From Acinetobacter brisouisimilis (lineage in GTDB: Bacteria > Pseudomonadota > Gammaproteobacteria > Pseudomonadales > Moraxellaceae): DNA of 64,000 bases. The position numbers were made by a program, and so were the translations under genes. A model generated the notes under the pieces. The model saw only the letters and a program-made list of their open reading frames with translations, was not told the origin of the DNA and searched no databases. The stretch is taken from contig NZ_KB851219.1 in assembly GCF_000368265.1 (NCBI RefSeq), forward strand, positions 1,591,393 to 1,655,392, written 5' to 3'. This document shows, piece by piece, positions 17,355 through 27,483 of the stretch (the stretch's first letter is position 1; each line of letters opens with the position of its first letter).

Positions 17355-20195
17355 ATGCCATTTATTCAAAATAATGATTTTTCTAAAGAAATCGCATCGA
17401 GTCAGATTAAAAAATCTGCACATTATCTACGTTATTTGCTGGTAAGTACCTTTATTGTCTGTAATTTTATTTTTTTAAATTTTTATTTGAGATATCTAGA
17501 TAAAGCTTATTACATCAGCATTTGGGCGCTCTGTAGTAGTCTATTTTTTATTCCTTGCTTTGTATTCTTACATAAATTTGTGAGAAAAAAAAATCTTCAC
17601 ATAAGCACCATAGATTTAAGCAATAAACTCATTAGCGCAGGAACAGGTTGTTCCATTGGAGTTGGGGTCTATTTACTACATATTTACTTCCCCAGCAATT
17701 ATGACTCAATTCTATTTTATGACACATTATATTTATCTTTAAGCTTAATCCTGAGTTGCCTAATTTTCTGCCTCATCTATCTAACACAACGTTTATCTTA
17801 TTTTTTCTTGGTGTCCATCCCTGCCATTGCGCCAATTTTGCTCCTGCAACCGAGCAACCAGCAGGTTTTTAACCAGTTATTTTATTTTGCTTTTGATTTT
17901 ATTTTGGCAGTCATTTGTGTTAGTGCTTTCGCTCTCAATCGCATGCATCGGAAACTGGCAAAATTATTTATACGTAATGAGCAATTGATTCGCAATGCAG
18001 AGCAGCAAGTGCAATATTCACAACGTGTTTGCAATGAATTACAACAGGAAATGCAACACTCAAAAAATATTAAAAACCAACTCCAAGAATATTCCCAAAG
18101 CCTTGAGCAAACCATTCATGAGCGTACACACACTTTAGAAAAACAAAAACAAACGATTGAAATGGCCAATTCGATTGCTTCAGTGCACACATGGGAATGG
18201 AACCTGATAAAGGGTACATTTGAAATCAATAATACCCATGTTAAAAAACTAGAATTCCGTTCACTCGAAAAAGATCTCACCCAAGCCTTACATCCTGAAG
18301 ATATTCCCTTATGCATCGAAAAACTACATCAGCACTTTAATCATGAAACTGAAATTTTTGAGTGTGAATATCGTGTTAAAGATGAAAATGATAAATGGGT
18401 GTGGGTGATCAACCGAGGTAAAATCATTCAATACAATCCAGCAACCTCAAAACCTATGGTCATGATCGGAATTTTCCAAAATATTGATCGCCAAAAACAA
18501 GACCATGATCGAATTCAGCAAGCGGCCAATATTATGACGCATGTGGAAACAGGAATTGTGATGCTGGATGAACAATTACGCTATGTAGAAGCCAATCCTT
18601 ATTTCTTTACCCTGTCCAATTTAACGATCGAACAAGTCCTTGGCAAGCAACTGTTTGAAATTACTGATAACTATCGCCCACGACAACGTAGTTTTCATTA
18701 TTCGATTACGGAGCAACTGCTTAAAAATGCTGAATTTGATGGTGAATTTGAAGAAAAATTTATTTCAGGAAAAGAGTTAAGTCTACGTTTACGCCTAAAT
18801 GCGATTCGAGATAATAAACAGCGGATTGTCAACTATGTCGGTATTTTTTCAGATCTGACCAAGATCAAACAACAAGAGCGACGCGTTTCCTATCTGGAAA
18901 ATTACGACATTGTCACCAATCTACCCAACCGCTTTTATTACAACTATAAGATCTATCAATTTTTAATTACCAATAGCGACAGCATTCATCAGCTTGCCAT
19001 TATTCGTCTGTCTATTGATCGTTTTACCGCACTTTATGAATTTCTAGGCAACCAAAATACATCTGAATTGCTCAAACTCGTGGCTCAGCGCCTACGCCTA
19101 TCTAATCCAAATGCGTTAATGGTTGCCTATTTGAGCCGTGATGATTTTGTCATCGTGTATGAGCTCAATCATGTTCAACCGAGTATCCAAACCATCTGTG
19201 AGCAGATTCGTCAGTATTTTCATCAGGCAGTTAAAATTGCAGAACAAGAACTAATTATTACGTTATCAATTGGCGTGGCGATTTATCCTGAACATGCGAG
19301 TCAGTTTGAGCAGCTGAATAACTGTGCCCAACAAGCACTGAATCATGCGCGCCGCTTAGGTGGCAATACAATTCAGTATTACACCAAGTCACATGACAGC
19401 CTATATGAAAAAGATGTGAATCTGGAAAATGAATTACGCCAAGCACTACGAAATCAAGAACTCGAAGTTTATTTTCAACCCAAAATCTATATTCACAATG
19501 ATCAAATCGTAGGCTTTGAAACACTGATTCGTTGGAATCACCCAGAAAAAGGCTTATTGCATCCAACCCAATTTTTACCTGCAGCACAGCAAACCAGTTT
19601 GATTTCTGATATTGGCGAATATGTTTTATTTACTGCGGTTGCTCAACTGCGTGAATGGCAAGATCAAGGATTACCTGAGGTTTTTCTCTCGATCAATATT
19701 GATGCTCAACAGTTGTATCGCGGGCAGCTCGTAGAACATCTTGATACGGCACTGAACCGTTATCAGGTAGCAGGTAAATATGTTGAGTTTGAAATTACTG
19801 AAGCTTCATTGATTGAAAATAGTGAATATATTCATAATCTTTTACATCAACTTAAGCAGCGTCATATTCAACTGTCTTTAGACGATTTTGGGACTGGCTA
19901 TTCATCAATGGCATACTTAACCGAGTTTCCATTTGATGTCTTAAAGATTGATAAAAGCTTTGTGCAAAATATGCATATGAAACGTCACAATGCGATTATC
20001 AATGCGATTATTGCAATGGGTAAAGCCATGGATCTAAAAATTGTGGCTGAGGGAATTGAAACCCAAGAACAACTTGATTTCTTACGTGAAAAACAATGTG
20101 ACATTGCGCAAGGCTTTTATTATGCCAAACCACTCAATAAAGCTGATGCCAGCCAGTATTTACAGACTTTTCACAGCAAATTCACACCATCATAA
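17355..20195 (+). CDS. Membrane PAS-GGDEF-EAL protein, probable c-di-GMP phosphodiesterase
   Basis: I start at the ATG at 17355 (MPFIQNNDF, 946 residues). The frame extends upstream into rsmE without family residues. Layout: about six membrane helices (~25-200), a coiled coil (~205-260), two PAS/PAC sensor units (~265-390 and ~395-505), GGDEF (~515-680), EAL (~690-940). The GGDEF signature is SRDDF, so cyclase activity is unlikely. The EAL side keeps E722-T-L, D843-D-F-G, KIDKSF and AEGIE, so it should hydrolyse c-di-GMP. It presumably links an unknown signal to motility or surface growth. It is preceded by rsmE and followed by maeB. Confidence 0.9.
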   Translation: MPFIQNNDFSKEIASSQIKKSAHYLRYLLVSTFIVCNFIFLNFYLRYLDKAYYISIWALCSSLFFIPCFVFLHKFVRKKNLHISTIDLSNKLISAGTGCSIGVGVYLLHIYFPSNYDSILFYDTLYLSLSLILSCLIFCLIYLTQRLSYFFLVSIPAIAPILLLQPSNQQVFNQLFYFAFDFILAVICVSAFALNRMHRKLAKLFIRNEQLIRNAEQQVQYSQRVCNELQQEMQHSKNIKNQLQEYSQSLEQTIHERTHTLEKQKQTIEMANSIASVHTWEWNLIKGTFEINNTHVKKLEFRSLEKDLTQALHPEDIPLCIEKLHQHFNHETEIFECEYRVKDENDKWVWVINRGKIIQYNPATSKPMVMIGIFQNIDRQKQDHDRIQQAANIMTHVETGIVMLDEQLRYVEANPYFFTLSNLTIEQVLGKQLFEITDNYRPRQRSFHYSITEQLLKNAEFDGEFEEKFISGKELSLRLRLNAIRDNKQRIVNYVGIFSDLTKIKQQERRVSYLENYDIVTNLPNRFYYNYKIYQFLITNSDSIHQLAIIRLSIDRFTALYEFLGNQNTSELLKLVAQRLRLSNPNALMVAYLSRDDFVIVYELNHVQPSIQTICEQIRQYFHQAVKIAEQELIITLSIGVAIYPEHASQFEQLNNCAQQALNHARRLGGNTIQYYTKSHDSLYEKDVNLENELRQALRNQELEVYFQPKIYIHNDQIVGFETLIRWNHPEKGLLHPTQFLPAAQQTSLISDIGEYVLFTAVAQLREWQDQGLPEVFLSINIDAQQLYRGQLVEHLDTALNRYQVAGKYVEFEITEASLIENSEYIHNLLHQLKQRHIQLSLDDFGTGYSSMAYLTEFPFDVLKIDKSFVQNMHMKRHNAIINAIIAMGKAMDLKIVAEGIETQEQLDFLREKQCDIAQGFYYAKPLNKADASQYLQTFHSKFTPS

Positions 20196-20342
20196 CTAAA
20201 ATTTATAGCGAACATCATTAACATAGGAATTTTTCGCTGGTTGTAACTGTGCGAAAACAAAAACAAATGATATAGTCAATTAGATTTTTTTTTGTGCCAG
20301 GACCGTTAAGTTACTGGATTAACTGTTGTAAATGAGATGCAA

Positions 20343-22616
20343 ATGGACGACCAAACACTAAAACAGCAAGCTTTAAATTATCATGAATTTCCACGCCCAG
20401 GTAAAATCAGTGTTACGCCAAGCAAACAACTGGTTAACCAACGCGACTTAGCCCTTGCTTACTCACCTGGCGTTGCGGCGCCATGTTTAGAAATCGCGCG
20501 TGACCCTTCAACAGCAGCTAAATATACAGCACGTGGTAACCTCGTTGCCGTGGTCAGTAACGGTACCGCCGTTCTTGGTCTAGGTAATATTGGCCCACTT
20601 GCTTCAAAACCTGTGATGGAAGGTAAAGGTGTCCTGTTTAAGAAATTTGCTGGTGTAGATGTTTTTGACATTGAAATTGCCGAAAACGATCCAGACAAAA
20701 TTGTCGATATCGTGGCAGCACTTGAACCGACATTCGGCGGTATTAACCTCGAAGACATCAAGGCACCAGAATGTTTCTACATTGAGAAAAAATTGCGTGA
20801 ACGCATGAACATTCCAGTGTTCCATGACGATCAGCACGGTACCAGTATTATTGTTGGTGCAGCAGCACTCAATGCATTGAAATTAACAGGCAAGAAAATT
20901 GAAGAAATCAAAATTATTGCTTCAGGTGCAGGTGCAGCCGCACTTTCTTGTTTAAATTTACTTTGTGCATTAGGCGCACGTAAAGAAAACATTACTGTTG
21001 CCGACTCTCGTGGTCTATTAACCACATCACGTGAAGGTCTAGACGACTCTAAAAAACATTATGTACAAGATATTCCACAGACTCAGTTACATGAAGTCAT
21101 GGAAGGTGCAGACATGTTCCTTGGCCTTTCTGCAGCAGGTATTCTCACCAAAGATATGGTGAAGAAGATGGCTAAAAACCCGATTATTTTTGCTTTGGCA
21201 AACCCAGATCCAGAAATTTTACCTGAACATGCTCATGAGGTACGTTCAGATGTCATTATGGCAACAGGCCGTTCTGACTATCCAAACCAAGTCAATAATG
21301 CACTTTGTTTCCCATATATCTTCCGTGGTGCGCTTGATGTTGGTGCAACCACTATTAATGAAGAAATGAAAATTGCCTGTGTACATGCGATTGCCCGTAT
21401 GGCACACGTTGAAGCCGATGCCTCAACTTATGGTGAAAAATCAGCAGCTTTTGGTCGTGACTACCTGATTCCTCGTCCACTCGATCAACGCCTAATTTTG
21501 GAAATTGCCCCTGCAGTTGCGCAAGCAGCAATGGACTCTGGTGTTGCCACTCGTCCAATCGAAAACTTCGCAACTTACCGTCAACAGTTGTCTGAGTTTG
21601 TTTATAACTCAGCATTTGTAATGAAACCAATTTTTGCACAAGCGAAAAGCGCACCAAAACGTATTGCTTATGCTGAAGGTGAAGATCTTCGCGTATTACG
21701 TGCAGTACAAGTGGTCGTGGATGAAGGTTTGGCATTCCCAATCTTGGTTGGTCGAACCAAAGTTATTGAAGCGAACATTCAACAGTTGGGCTTGCGTCTA
21801 GAAAACGGTGAAAACATTGAAATCGTTGATCAAGAGCAAAACCCATTATACGAAGAGTTCTGGAAAGACTATTACAATAGCATGCAACGTAAAGGCGTAA
21901 CGATTGAGTATGCTCAACGTGAAGCACGTCGTCGCTCAACACTGATCGCAGCAATGCTGGTGAAATTTGGTCAAGCAGACGGTATGCTTTGTGGTACGTA
22001 TAGTAGCTATGACATTCACTTGGACTTCGTGCGCAATGTGATTGGTTTAAAAGAAGGTATGAACAACTTCTTTACGCTAAATGCCTTAATGCTCGAAGAT
22101 CGCAACCTGTTTATTGCTGATACCTATGTCAATACCAATCCAACAGCTGAACAGTTGGCTGACATGACAATTTTGGCTGCTGCTGAAGTTCGTCGTTTCG
22201 GTATTGAACCACGTATTGCGTTACTTTCACACTCAAGTTTTGGTAGCAACCAAGATGATCCAAGCGCGCAGAAAATGCGTGAAGTGTATCGCCTACTTGC
22301 TGAACAAGCACCAGACCTTGCCGTTGAAGGTGAAATGCATGGTGATGCAGCACTTGATGAAAATATTCGTCATTTTGCATTCCCGAACTCACGCTTCAAG
22401 GGTTCTGCAAACTTGTTAATTATGCCAAACCTAGATGCAGCTAATATTTCATTTAACCTGTTGAAATCTACTTCAGGTAACAATGTAACGATTGGTCCAA
22501 TTTTGCTTGGTGCTGCAAAACCAGTTCACATTTTAACACCAACAACAACGACTCGTCGTTTGGTGAACATGACTGCGTTAACAGTCGCTGAAATTCAGCA
22601 AGATCAACACGCTTAA
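20343..22616 (+). CDS. maeB: NADP-dependent malic enzyme (MaeB type)
   Basis: 757 residues from the ATG at 20343; an ATG six bases earlier is also in frame, but a GAG is better spaced to the second. Oxidatively decarboxylates malate to pyruvate, supplying NADPH. The N-terminal half is the malic enzyme ([11 protein letters not shown], the FHDDQHGT metal/substrate segment, and an [11 protein letters not shown] nucleotide loop). The C-terminal ~320 residues are a phosphotransacetylase-like regulatory domain, as in E. coli MaeB. The gene ends shortly before a terminator hairpin that overlaps the cca translation start. Confidence 0.96.
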   Translation: MDDQTLKQQALNYHEFPRPGKISVTPSKQLVNQRDLALAYSPGVAAPCLEIARDPSTAAKYTARGNLVAVVSNGTAVLGLGNIGPLASKPVMEGKGVLFKKFAGVDVFDIEIAENDPDKIVDIVAALEPTFGGINLEDIKAPECFYIEKKLRERMNIPVFHDDQHGTSIIVGAAALNALKLTGKKIEEIKIIASGAGAAALSCLNLLCALGARKENITVADSRGLLTTSREGLDDSKKHYVQDIPQTQLHEVMEGADMFLGLSAAGILTKDMVKKMAKNPIIFALANPDPEILPEHAHEVRSDVIMATGRSDYPNQVNNALCFPYIFRGALDVGATTINEEMKIACVHAIARMAHVEADASTYGEKSAAFGRDYLIPRPLDQRLILEIAPAVAQAAMDSGVATRPIENFATYRQQLSEFVYNSAFVMKPIFAQAKSAPKRIAYAEGEDLRVLRAVQVVVDEGLAFPILVGRTKVIEANIQQLGLRLENGENIEIVDQEQNPLYEEFWKDYYNSMQRKGVTIEYAQREARRRSTLIAAMLVKFGQADGMLCGTYSSYDIHLDFVRNVIGLKEGMNNFFTLNALMLEDRNLFIADTYVNTNPTAEQLADMTILAAAEVRRFGIEPRIALLSHSSFGSNQDDPSAQKMREVYRLLAEQAPDLAVEGEMHGDAALDENIRHFAFPNSRFKGSANLLIMPNLDAANISFNLLKSTSGNNVTIGPILLGAAKPVHILTPTTTTRRLVNMTALTVAEIQQDQHA

Positions 22617-22650
22617 ACACATTTTTAAGCCCAAAGCTTAGACTTGTACA

Positions 22651-22695
22651 AACCTCTATTCTGTTGCATGATTGCTTTAAGAATAGAGGTTTTTT
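22651..22695 (+). terminator. maeB terminator overlapping the cca ribosome binding site
   Basis: Perfect 12-base stem AACCTCTATTCT (22651-22662) / AGAATAGAGGTT (22680-22691), 17-base loop, then a T-run through 22695. AGAGG of the 3' arm (22685-22689) is seven bases before the cca ATG. The same hairpin can therefore stop maeB transcripts and hide the cca ribosome binding site in read-through RNA. Confidence 0.8.
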
Positions 22696-22696
22696 C

Positions 22697-23941
22697 ATGC
22701 AAATTTATTTAGTAGGTGGTGCTGTCCGAGATCAGTTACTTGGGCACCCCTATCACGAGAAAGATTATGTAGTGGTGGGTGCGACACCCGAACAACTCAT
22801 CGCACAAGGCTTCCAACCTGTTGGGAAGGACTTCCCTGTTTTCTTGCATCCTGACACCAAAGATGAATATGCACTTGCTCGTACTGAGCGTAAGCAAGGA
22901 CATGGTTATCATGGATTTGAATTTTTCACTTCACCAGAGATTAACCTCGAAGATGATTTAATTCGACGTGACCTGACCATCAATGCCATTGCACAAGATA
23001 TTCAAGGCAACATCTATGACCCGTATGGTGGCCAGCAAGATCTTGAAAATAAAGTACTACGTCATGTTTCTGATGCTTTTAGCGAAGACCCGCTCCGTGT
23101 GCTTCGCGTAGCGCGTTTTGCTGCACGCTATACCGAATATGGTTTTAAAATTGCCGATGAAACTTTGGCACTGATGACGCATTTAGCCAAATCTGGCGAG
23201 TTAAGTTGCTTGACTGAAGAACGAGTGTGGAAAGAAACATCGCGCGCTTTAATGGAAAAACATGCAGATGTGTATTTTCAAGTTTTGCGGGATTGTGGTG
23301 CATTAAAAATCCTGTTTCCTGAAATTGATGCCTTGTTTGGCATTCCACAACGTGCTGAATACCATCCAGAAATTGACTGTGGTATTCATACACTAATGTC
23401 TTTGCAACAAGCCTGCCAAGCCAACTATAGCCTAGATGTCCGTTTTGCTGTACTGGTACATGATTTGGGTAAAGCATTAACGCCAGAAGATGTTTTACCG
23501 CGGCATATCTTGCATGAACAGCGCGGAGTTGAGCCTGTCACCGAACTGTGTGACCGACTCAAAGTGCCAGCCAGTACCAAGCAATTGGCGATTGTAGTTT
23601 GCAAAGAACATTTAAAATGCCATCAGGCATTTACCTTAAAACCAGGAACACTATGGCGTTTACTACAACGGCTTGATGTTTTACGTCGCCCTGAGCGCGT
23701 TGAGGCATTTATACAAGCATGTGAATGTGATGCACGTGGACGTTTAGGCTTAGAACTGCGTCCTTACCCGCAAGCAGACTATTTACATGCAGCAATTGAA
23801 TGCGTGCGAAATATTAAAGCACAAGACTTGCCTGCTCACATTACAGGCGCTGATATTGGTGAAATGCTGATTCAACGTCGTATAGATGCATTGGCACAGT
23901 TAAAACATGAACATATGAAACAACAACAGCCATCTTTTTGA
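22697..23941 (+). CDS. cca: CCA-adding tRNA nucleotidyltransferase with HD domain
   Basis: Adds or repairs the 3' CCA of tRNAs. The ATG at 22697 gives 414 residues and starts directly with the family motif YLVGGAVRDQLLG. The frame opens 33 bp earlier, inside a terminator hairpin. The nucleotidyltransferase Asp pair is in KDYVVVGA; RRDLTINAIA and DPYGGQQDLE follow. The C-terminal HD phosphohydrolase domain shows HDLGKALTPEDVLPRH (~255), as in E. coli Cca with added phosphatase and phosphodiesterase activities. Its last codons and stop form part of a terminator hairpin. Confidence 0.96.
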   Translation: MQIYLVGGAVRDQLLGHPYHEKDYVVVGATPEQLIAQGFQPVGKDFPVFLHPDTKDEYALARTERKQGHGYHGFEFFTSPEINLEDDLIRRDLTINAIAQDIQGNIYDPYGGQQDLENKVLRHVSDAFSEDPLRVLRVARFAARYTEYGFKIADETLALMTHLAKSGELSCLTEERVWKETSRALMEKHADVYFQVLRDCGALKILFPEIDALFGIPQRAEYHPEIDCGIHTLMSLQQACQANYSLDVRFAVLVHDLGKALTPEDVLPRHILHEQRGVEPVTELCDRLKVPASTKQLAIVVCKEHLKCHQAFTLKPGTLWRLLQRLDVLRRPERVEAFIQACECDARGRLGLELRPYPQADYLHAAIECVRNIKAQDLPAHITGADIGEMLIQRRIDALAQLKHEHMKQQQPSF

Positions 23942-23953
23942 TGGCTGTTTTTC
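23925..23953 (+). terminator. cca terminator, overlapping its stop codon
   Basis: ACAGCCATC / GATGGCTGT stem with a TTTTT loop, followed by a T-run. The final codons and stop of cca (TGA at 23939-23941) are within the hairpin. It separates cca from the convergent epmA. Confidence 0.8.
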
Positions 23954-23959
23954 TAATAC

Positions 23960-24934
23960 TTAAGCAATCTCGGCAGGAAAGGTAATCACCTGCTCAAGCT
24001 TCAATTTATTTTGAGCAATCATCAATAAACGGTCGATTCCCAACGCAATACCTGAACATTCTGGCATGTGCGGTAAAGCAGCTAACAAATGTTCATCGAT
24101 TGGCATGACCGTTAACCCCTGCGCTGCACGTTCGGCATTGTCTGCCACAAAACGCTGACGCAATACCTCGGCATCGACCAGCTCATCATAAGCATTTGCC
24201 AGTTCCAAACCTTCAATATACACCTCAAAACGTGCGGCAACCTGTTCACCATCGCCATCAGTTTTAACTTTCGCCAGTGATGCCATTTCAGGTGGGAAAT
24301 CGGTTAAAAATACAGGTGTATCGAAACCTAAACTTGGCTCGACCATATGGGAAAACAGTAAGTCCATATAGACAAGTCGATCATCGCCCAAATCCAGATT
24401 CAGTCCGACACGACGTGCGGTGTCTTTAAGCTGCTGTAATGTAGCTTGTAACGGATTAATGTCTAGACGATCCTGAAAAGCATGTTTGTAACTCAGCACC
24501 ATCGGGCGTAATTCAGAAAAACGCTCTGCCAGACACACATTCAACAATGAAGAAGTTTCATGCATTAAATCAGTCAGGCTAAATGCAGGGCGATACCATT
24601 CCAGCATGGTAAATTCACTGTTGTGCTTGCGCCCATGTTCATCATCGCGAAACACCTTACAGATCTGGAAAATCGCACCGCTACCGCTTGCTAGCAACCG
24701 CTTCATGGAAAATTCAGGTGAAGTCTGTAAATAGTGGGTTTGCTGCTGACCATTGACATGGCGTAATGCAGGCACAGAAGCCAAATGCACATCGGTCACA
24801 CCTGCCTGCGACAATACAGGCGTTTCAACTTCCAATACATCTCGCTCAGCAAAAAACTGACGTATGCGTTGATACATTTTGGCGCGGGCTTTGAGAGCTT
24901 GAACATCACATGTCGGTTGGAAGGTCTGACTCAT
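23960..24934 (-). CDS. epmA: Elongation factor P (R)-beta-lysine ligase
   Basis: Class II lysyl-tRNA-synthetase paralogue lacking the anticodon-binding domain; it attaches (R)-beta-lysine to EF-P. 324 residues from the ATG at 24934, which overlaps the pdxB stop as ATGA. A longer frame to 24961 lacks support. Motifs visible: the motif 2 region KVFRDDEHGRKHNSEFTMLEW (split at ~110-130) and motif 3 GIALGIDRLLM (~300). The length is usual for EpmA/GenX. The coupled pdxB-epmA order is likely one operon. EF-P (efp) and epmB are not in the window. Confidence 0.93.
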   Translation of the reverse strand: MSQTFQPTCDVQALKARAKMYQRIRQFFAERDVLEVETPVLSQAGVTDVHLASVPALRHVNGQQQTHYLQTSPEFSMKRLLASGSGAIFQICKVFRDDEHGRKHNSEFTMLEWYRPAFSLTDLMHETSSLLNVCLAERFSELRPMVLSYKHAFQDRLDINPLQATLQQLKDTARRVGLNLDLGDDRLVYMDLLFSHMVEPSLGFDTPVFLTDFPPEMASLAKVKTDGDGEQVAARFEVYIEGLELANAYDELVDAEVLRQRFVADNAERAAQGLTVMPIDEHLLAALPHMPECSGIALGIDRLLMIAQNKLKLEQVITFPAEIA

Positions 24935-25998
24935 GCCTGTGGCCCTCCATGCGCAGCCCATTCACGGCGCAATGGATAATTTTTACGTAAAGCATCAAAC
25001 GCAGGTTGATGTACCCAGCCATCGACCACGCAGGCACACAAGTTGGCATCATCCTGTTGAATATCATAAATTTCTGATAGGTGCTTTACTAAAGCCTGTT
25101 TTAAGTCCTTCCCCTGGAAAAATGGCTCGCAAGCAGGCAACTGACTACGAAAGTCTTTATTGATCGCAAGTTGATATTTTTTACAAAATGCCTCGTAAAT
25201 CATTTGTGTACCACGTGCCTTACCTTCAAGGCTATACCCTGCGATATGCGGCGTAACCAAAGTCACCAAGTCGAGTAGTTCTTGTGAAATCATCGGTTCA
25301 TGCTCAAACACATCGAGCACTACTTTACGCTGCGTTTGGCGAATGTCTGCCATGAGATCTTGCTCGGCAATCACAGCACCGCGAGAGCTGTTGATTAAAA
25401 TCGTCTCAGGTGCAAGCTGTGCCAAACGCTCTGCATTGATGAGGTGGTAAGTTGGGTGTTGCCCTGTTTTCACCATTGGCACATGCAAAGAAACAGCATT
25501 GGCATGTTGCAGTAATGTATTTAAATCGACCTGTTCAATCTGCTCACGCTGTACCAATGGGTCGCAGCCCAAGACTTTCCAGCCGAGCAATTTGGCCATG
25601 GCTGCCAGACGTGTGCCGACATTGCCCAATCCAACAATTCCTAAACAAAAACTGTCTGCGGCATCAATCAGTTCAGGTTTGAGTTTTAACAGTGCCGTAA
25701 TTACGTATTCAGCGACTGCCTGTGCATTGCAACCTGCAGCATTTGCCCAGGTAATACCTTGTTGTTCTAAATAAGAAATATCGAGATGGTCTGTACCAAT
25801 CGTAGCACTCGCTACAAATTCGACAGGCGTGCCCTGAAGTAATGCGGCATTGACTTGAGTCACAGAACGTACAAGCAGTGCTTGGGTTTTTATAAGATCT
25901 TGCTGTGTCAGGGTTCGCCCTGCATGATGCTGAATATCTGCCAGATCGGCAAAGAAATAGTCTGTAAATGCCAGATTTTCATCTGCAACAATGTTCAT
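24931..25998 (-). CDS. pdxB: Erythronate-4-phosphate dehydrogenase
   Basis: 355-residue D-2-hydroxyacid dehydrogenase of the DXP-dependent pyridoxal phosphate pathway; it oxidises 4-phosphoerythronate. The N-terminus MNIVADENLAF is typical of PdxB. The Rossmann motif GIVGLGNVGTRLA is near residue 122. The catalytic Arg lies in NSSRGAVI, with a Glu in DVFEHEP and a His in TPHIAGYS. The extra C-terminal dimerisation domain (~290-355) is present. It is followed with a four-base overlap by epmA and is divergent from the cupin gene. Confidence 0.95.
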   Translation of the reverse strand: MNIVADENLAFTDYFFADLADIQHHAGRTLTQQDLIKTQALLVRSVTQVNAALLQGTPVEFVASATIGTDHLDISYLEQQGITWANAAGCNAQAVAEYVITALLKLKPELIDAADSFCLGIVGLGNVGTRLAAMAKLLGWKVLGCDPLVQREQIEQVDLNTLLQHANAVSLHVPMVKTGQHPTYHLINAERLAQLAPETILINSSRGAVIAEQDLMADIRQTQRKVVLDVFEHEPMISQELLDLVTLVTPHIAGYSLEGKARGTQMIYEAFCKKYQLAINKDFRSQLPACEPFFQGKDLKQALVKHLSEIYDIQQDDANLCACVVDGWVHQPAFDALRKNYPLRREWAAHGGPQA

Positions 25999-26217
25999 GC
26001 ATGATCACCACAATTTAAGATAGCTTCATGATAACGTTCCTGTGGGCGTTAGGCTATGTTCATCCATGATAATTTAGTTTGCTAGCATGATTGCCTTTTC
26101 ATTTCTATTTTTATAGCAGCAAAATACCAGCACATGGCAAGACATTCAGTTAGCATATCCTTAAAATTTCGAAATTTATTTATGCATGTCCTGTAAAACT
26201 TGGACAAAGGATTAGTT

Positions 26218-26880
26218 ATGTTGATTAACGCTGATTTCTCTCAATCAGTCATGATGACACCTGAACAATATGAATGGATTCCTTCGCCACAAAAAGGTGT
26301 TGACCGAGTCATGCTTGATCGGATTGGCGCAGAAAAAGCAAGAGCAACAAGTATTGTTCGTTATGCACCATCTTCTATTTTTCCACCTCATAACCACCCA
26401 AATGGCGAAGAAATCCTTGTACTTGATGGCACTTTTTCCGAGCAAGGTCATGACTACCCAGCAGGATGGTATTTACGTAATCCCGATGGAACATCTCACC
26501 AACCCTTTAGTCACGATGGCGCTGTAATTTTCGTCAAATTACGCCAAATGAGCAGCGATGATGATCAAACTATTCGTGTCAATACAAATCTGATTGAAGC
26601 TTGGCATACTGAAAATGGTCAAAGAATTTGTCCCCTTTTTCAAAATGAAAATGAAAAAGTAGAACTGCGCCAAATTCCTATGAACGACCTTTTACACATT
26701 GAATCAGATCAATTCACTGAAATCTTAATTCTAGATGGCACAGTAGACATCAATCATCAGGCATTCCCAACGGGTAGCTGGATTCGATTGGCTAAAAATT
26801 CAAATCATTGGCAAATAACAGCAAAAACTCAAGTGAAGCTTTACCTGAAAACCATGAAAAATATAACTAATATTGACTAA
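26218..26880 (+). CDS. Double-cupin protein, ChrR-like
   Basis: 220 residues from the ATG at 26218, six bases after AAAGGA (a TTG 18 bp upstream is also in frame). Two cupin repeats are visible. The first (~45-110) keeps metal-type residues in PPHNHPNGEEILVLDG and a later His in DGTSHQPF. The second (~130-210) has EILILDGTVD but lacks the first-repeat histidine cluster. The first part resembles ChrR cupin-like anti-sigma domains, but no ECF sigma gene is adjacent and no zinc-binding ASD segment is seen. The function is therefore unknown; a small-molecule dioxygenase or isomerase is possible. Confidence 0.75.
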   Translation: MLINADFSQSVMMTPEQYEWIPSPQKGVDRVMLDRIGAEKARATSIVRYAPSSIFPPHNHPNGEEILVLDGTFSEQGHDYPAGWYLRNPDGTSHQPFSHDGAVIFVKLRQMSSDDDQTIRVNTNLIEAWHTENGQRICPLFQNENEKVELRQIPMNDLLHIESDQFTEILILDGTVDINHQAFPTGSWIRLAKNSNHWQITAKTQVKLYLKTMKNITNID

Positions 26881-26889
26881 TATCAGCGT

Positions 26890-26934
26890 AGTCTCAGAAT
26901 TTTATATGAACTTCTGAGACTGAATTTTTTATTT
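26890..26934 (+). terminator. Terminator after the cupin gene
   Basis: Perfect ten-base stem AGTCTCAGAA (26890-26899) / TTCTGAGACT (26912-26921) with a 12-base loop, followed by a T-rich run (GAATTTTTTATTTT). It lies ten bases past the cupin stop. Confidence 0.8.
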
Positions 26935-27055
26935 TGGTAAGTTTTAAATCACCTACTCACATTATTTCACCCTATTCACAACGGGTTATTAATTTCTATT
27001 AATATCAACAATATACCAACTTCTATTATATTTATTATTCGAGAATATATGAAAT

Positions 27056-27087
27056 AAAAAAGCCCCTGCATCTCTGCAAGGGCTTTT
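27056..27087 (-). terminator. Terminator of the tRNA-Ser gene
   Basis: A stem of AAAAAGCCC and TGCA with partner TGCA and GGGCTTTT, interrupted by one mismatch, directly follows the tRNA on the minus strand and gives a terminal U-run. Confidence 0.8.
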
Positions 27088-27093
27088 CGAATT

Positions 27094-27183
27094 TGGCGGA
27101 AGCGGTGAGATTCGAACTCACGGAGGACTCACACCCTCGTCGGTTTTCAAGACCGGTGCATTAAACCGCTCTGCCACGCTTCC
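27094..27183 (-). tRNA. tRNA-Ser (anticodon UGA)
   Basis: 90-nt class II tRNA. On the minus strand the acceptor GGAAGCG pairs with CGCTTCC, followed by G and an encoded CCA. The D-arm is GGCAGAGCGGTT-like, the anticodon loop CTTGAAA places UGA, the long variable arm is GACGAGGGTGTGAGTC-like, and the T-arm contains GTTCGAATC. Confidence 0.96.
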
Positions 27184-27192
27184 ATGTGCGTA

Positions 27193-27221
27193 AGAATACA
27201 AAGACTCATCTTTGATTTCAA
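27193..27221 (-). promoter_or_regulatory. Promoter of tRNA-Ser
   Basis: On the minus strand, TTGAAA (27221-27216) and TATTCT (27198-27193) are 17 bp apart. The -10 ends nine bases before the mature tRNA 5' end, so the leader is very short. Confidence 0.65.
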
Positions 27222-27480
27222 GGAAAATTTTAATCCAGTCCAATCAAACGCATATTATTTCGTCAAAAATATTCTTATTTAGGCTATCTGTTTTATTTTA
27301 AAAGTAATTTGTATAAATTATCAGCAGGATTTTCCCTATTTTGAGATAAAAAACCAGATCATCATGATGTAGGTTAAACGCATCAGCAGGCTATTTTACA
27401 CAGTGGCATGACTTAGATAGAGTCAAAATCTACCTGTTGCATGTTTTTCATAAGTTGCTGCATAACATAAATAGTTACAT
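27222..27480. other. Non-coding stretch before the Rieske remnant
   Basis: About 260 bp, AT-rich, with no supportable frame. If a complete oxygenase gene once stood here, its first ~270 codons are gone, because I see no Rieske CXH or CXXH motif in any frame. Confidence 0.5.
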
Positions 27481-27483
27481 ATC

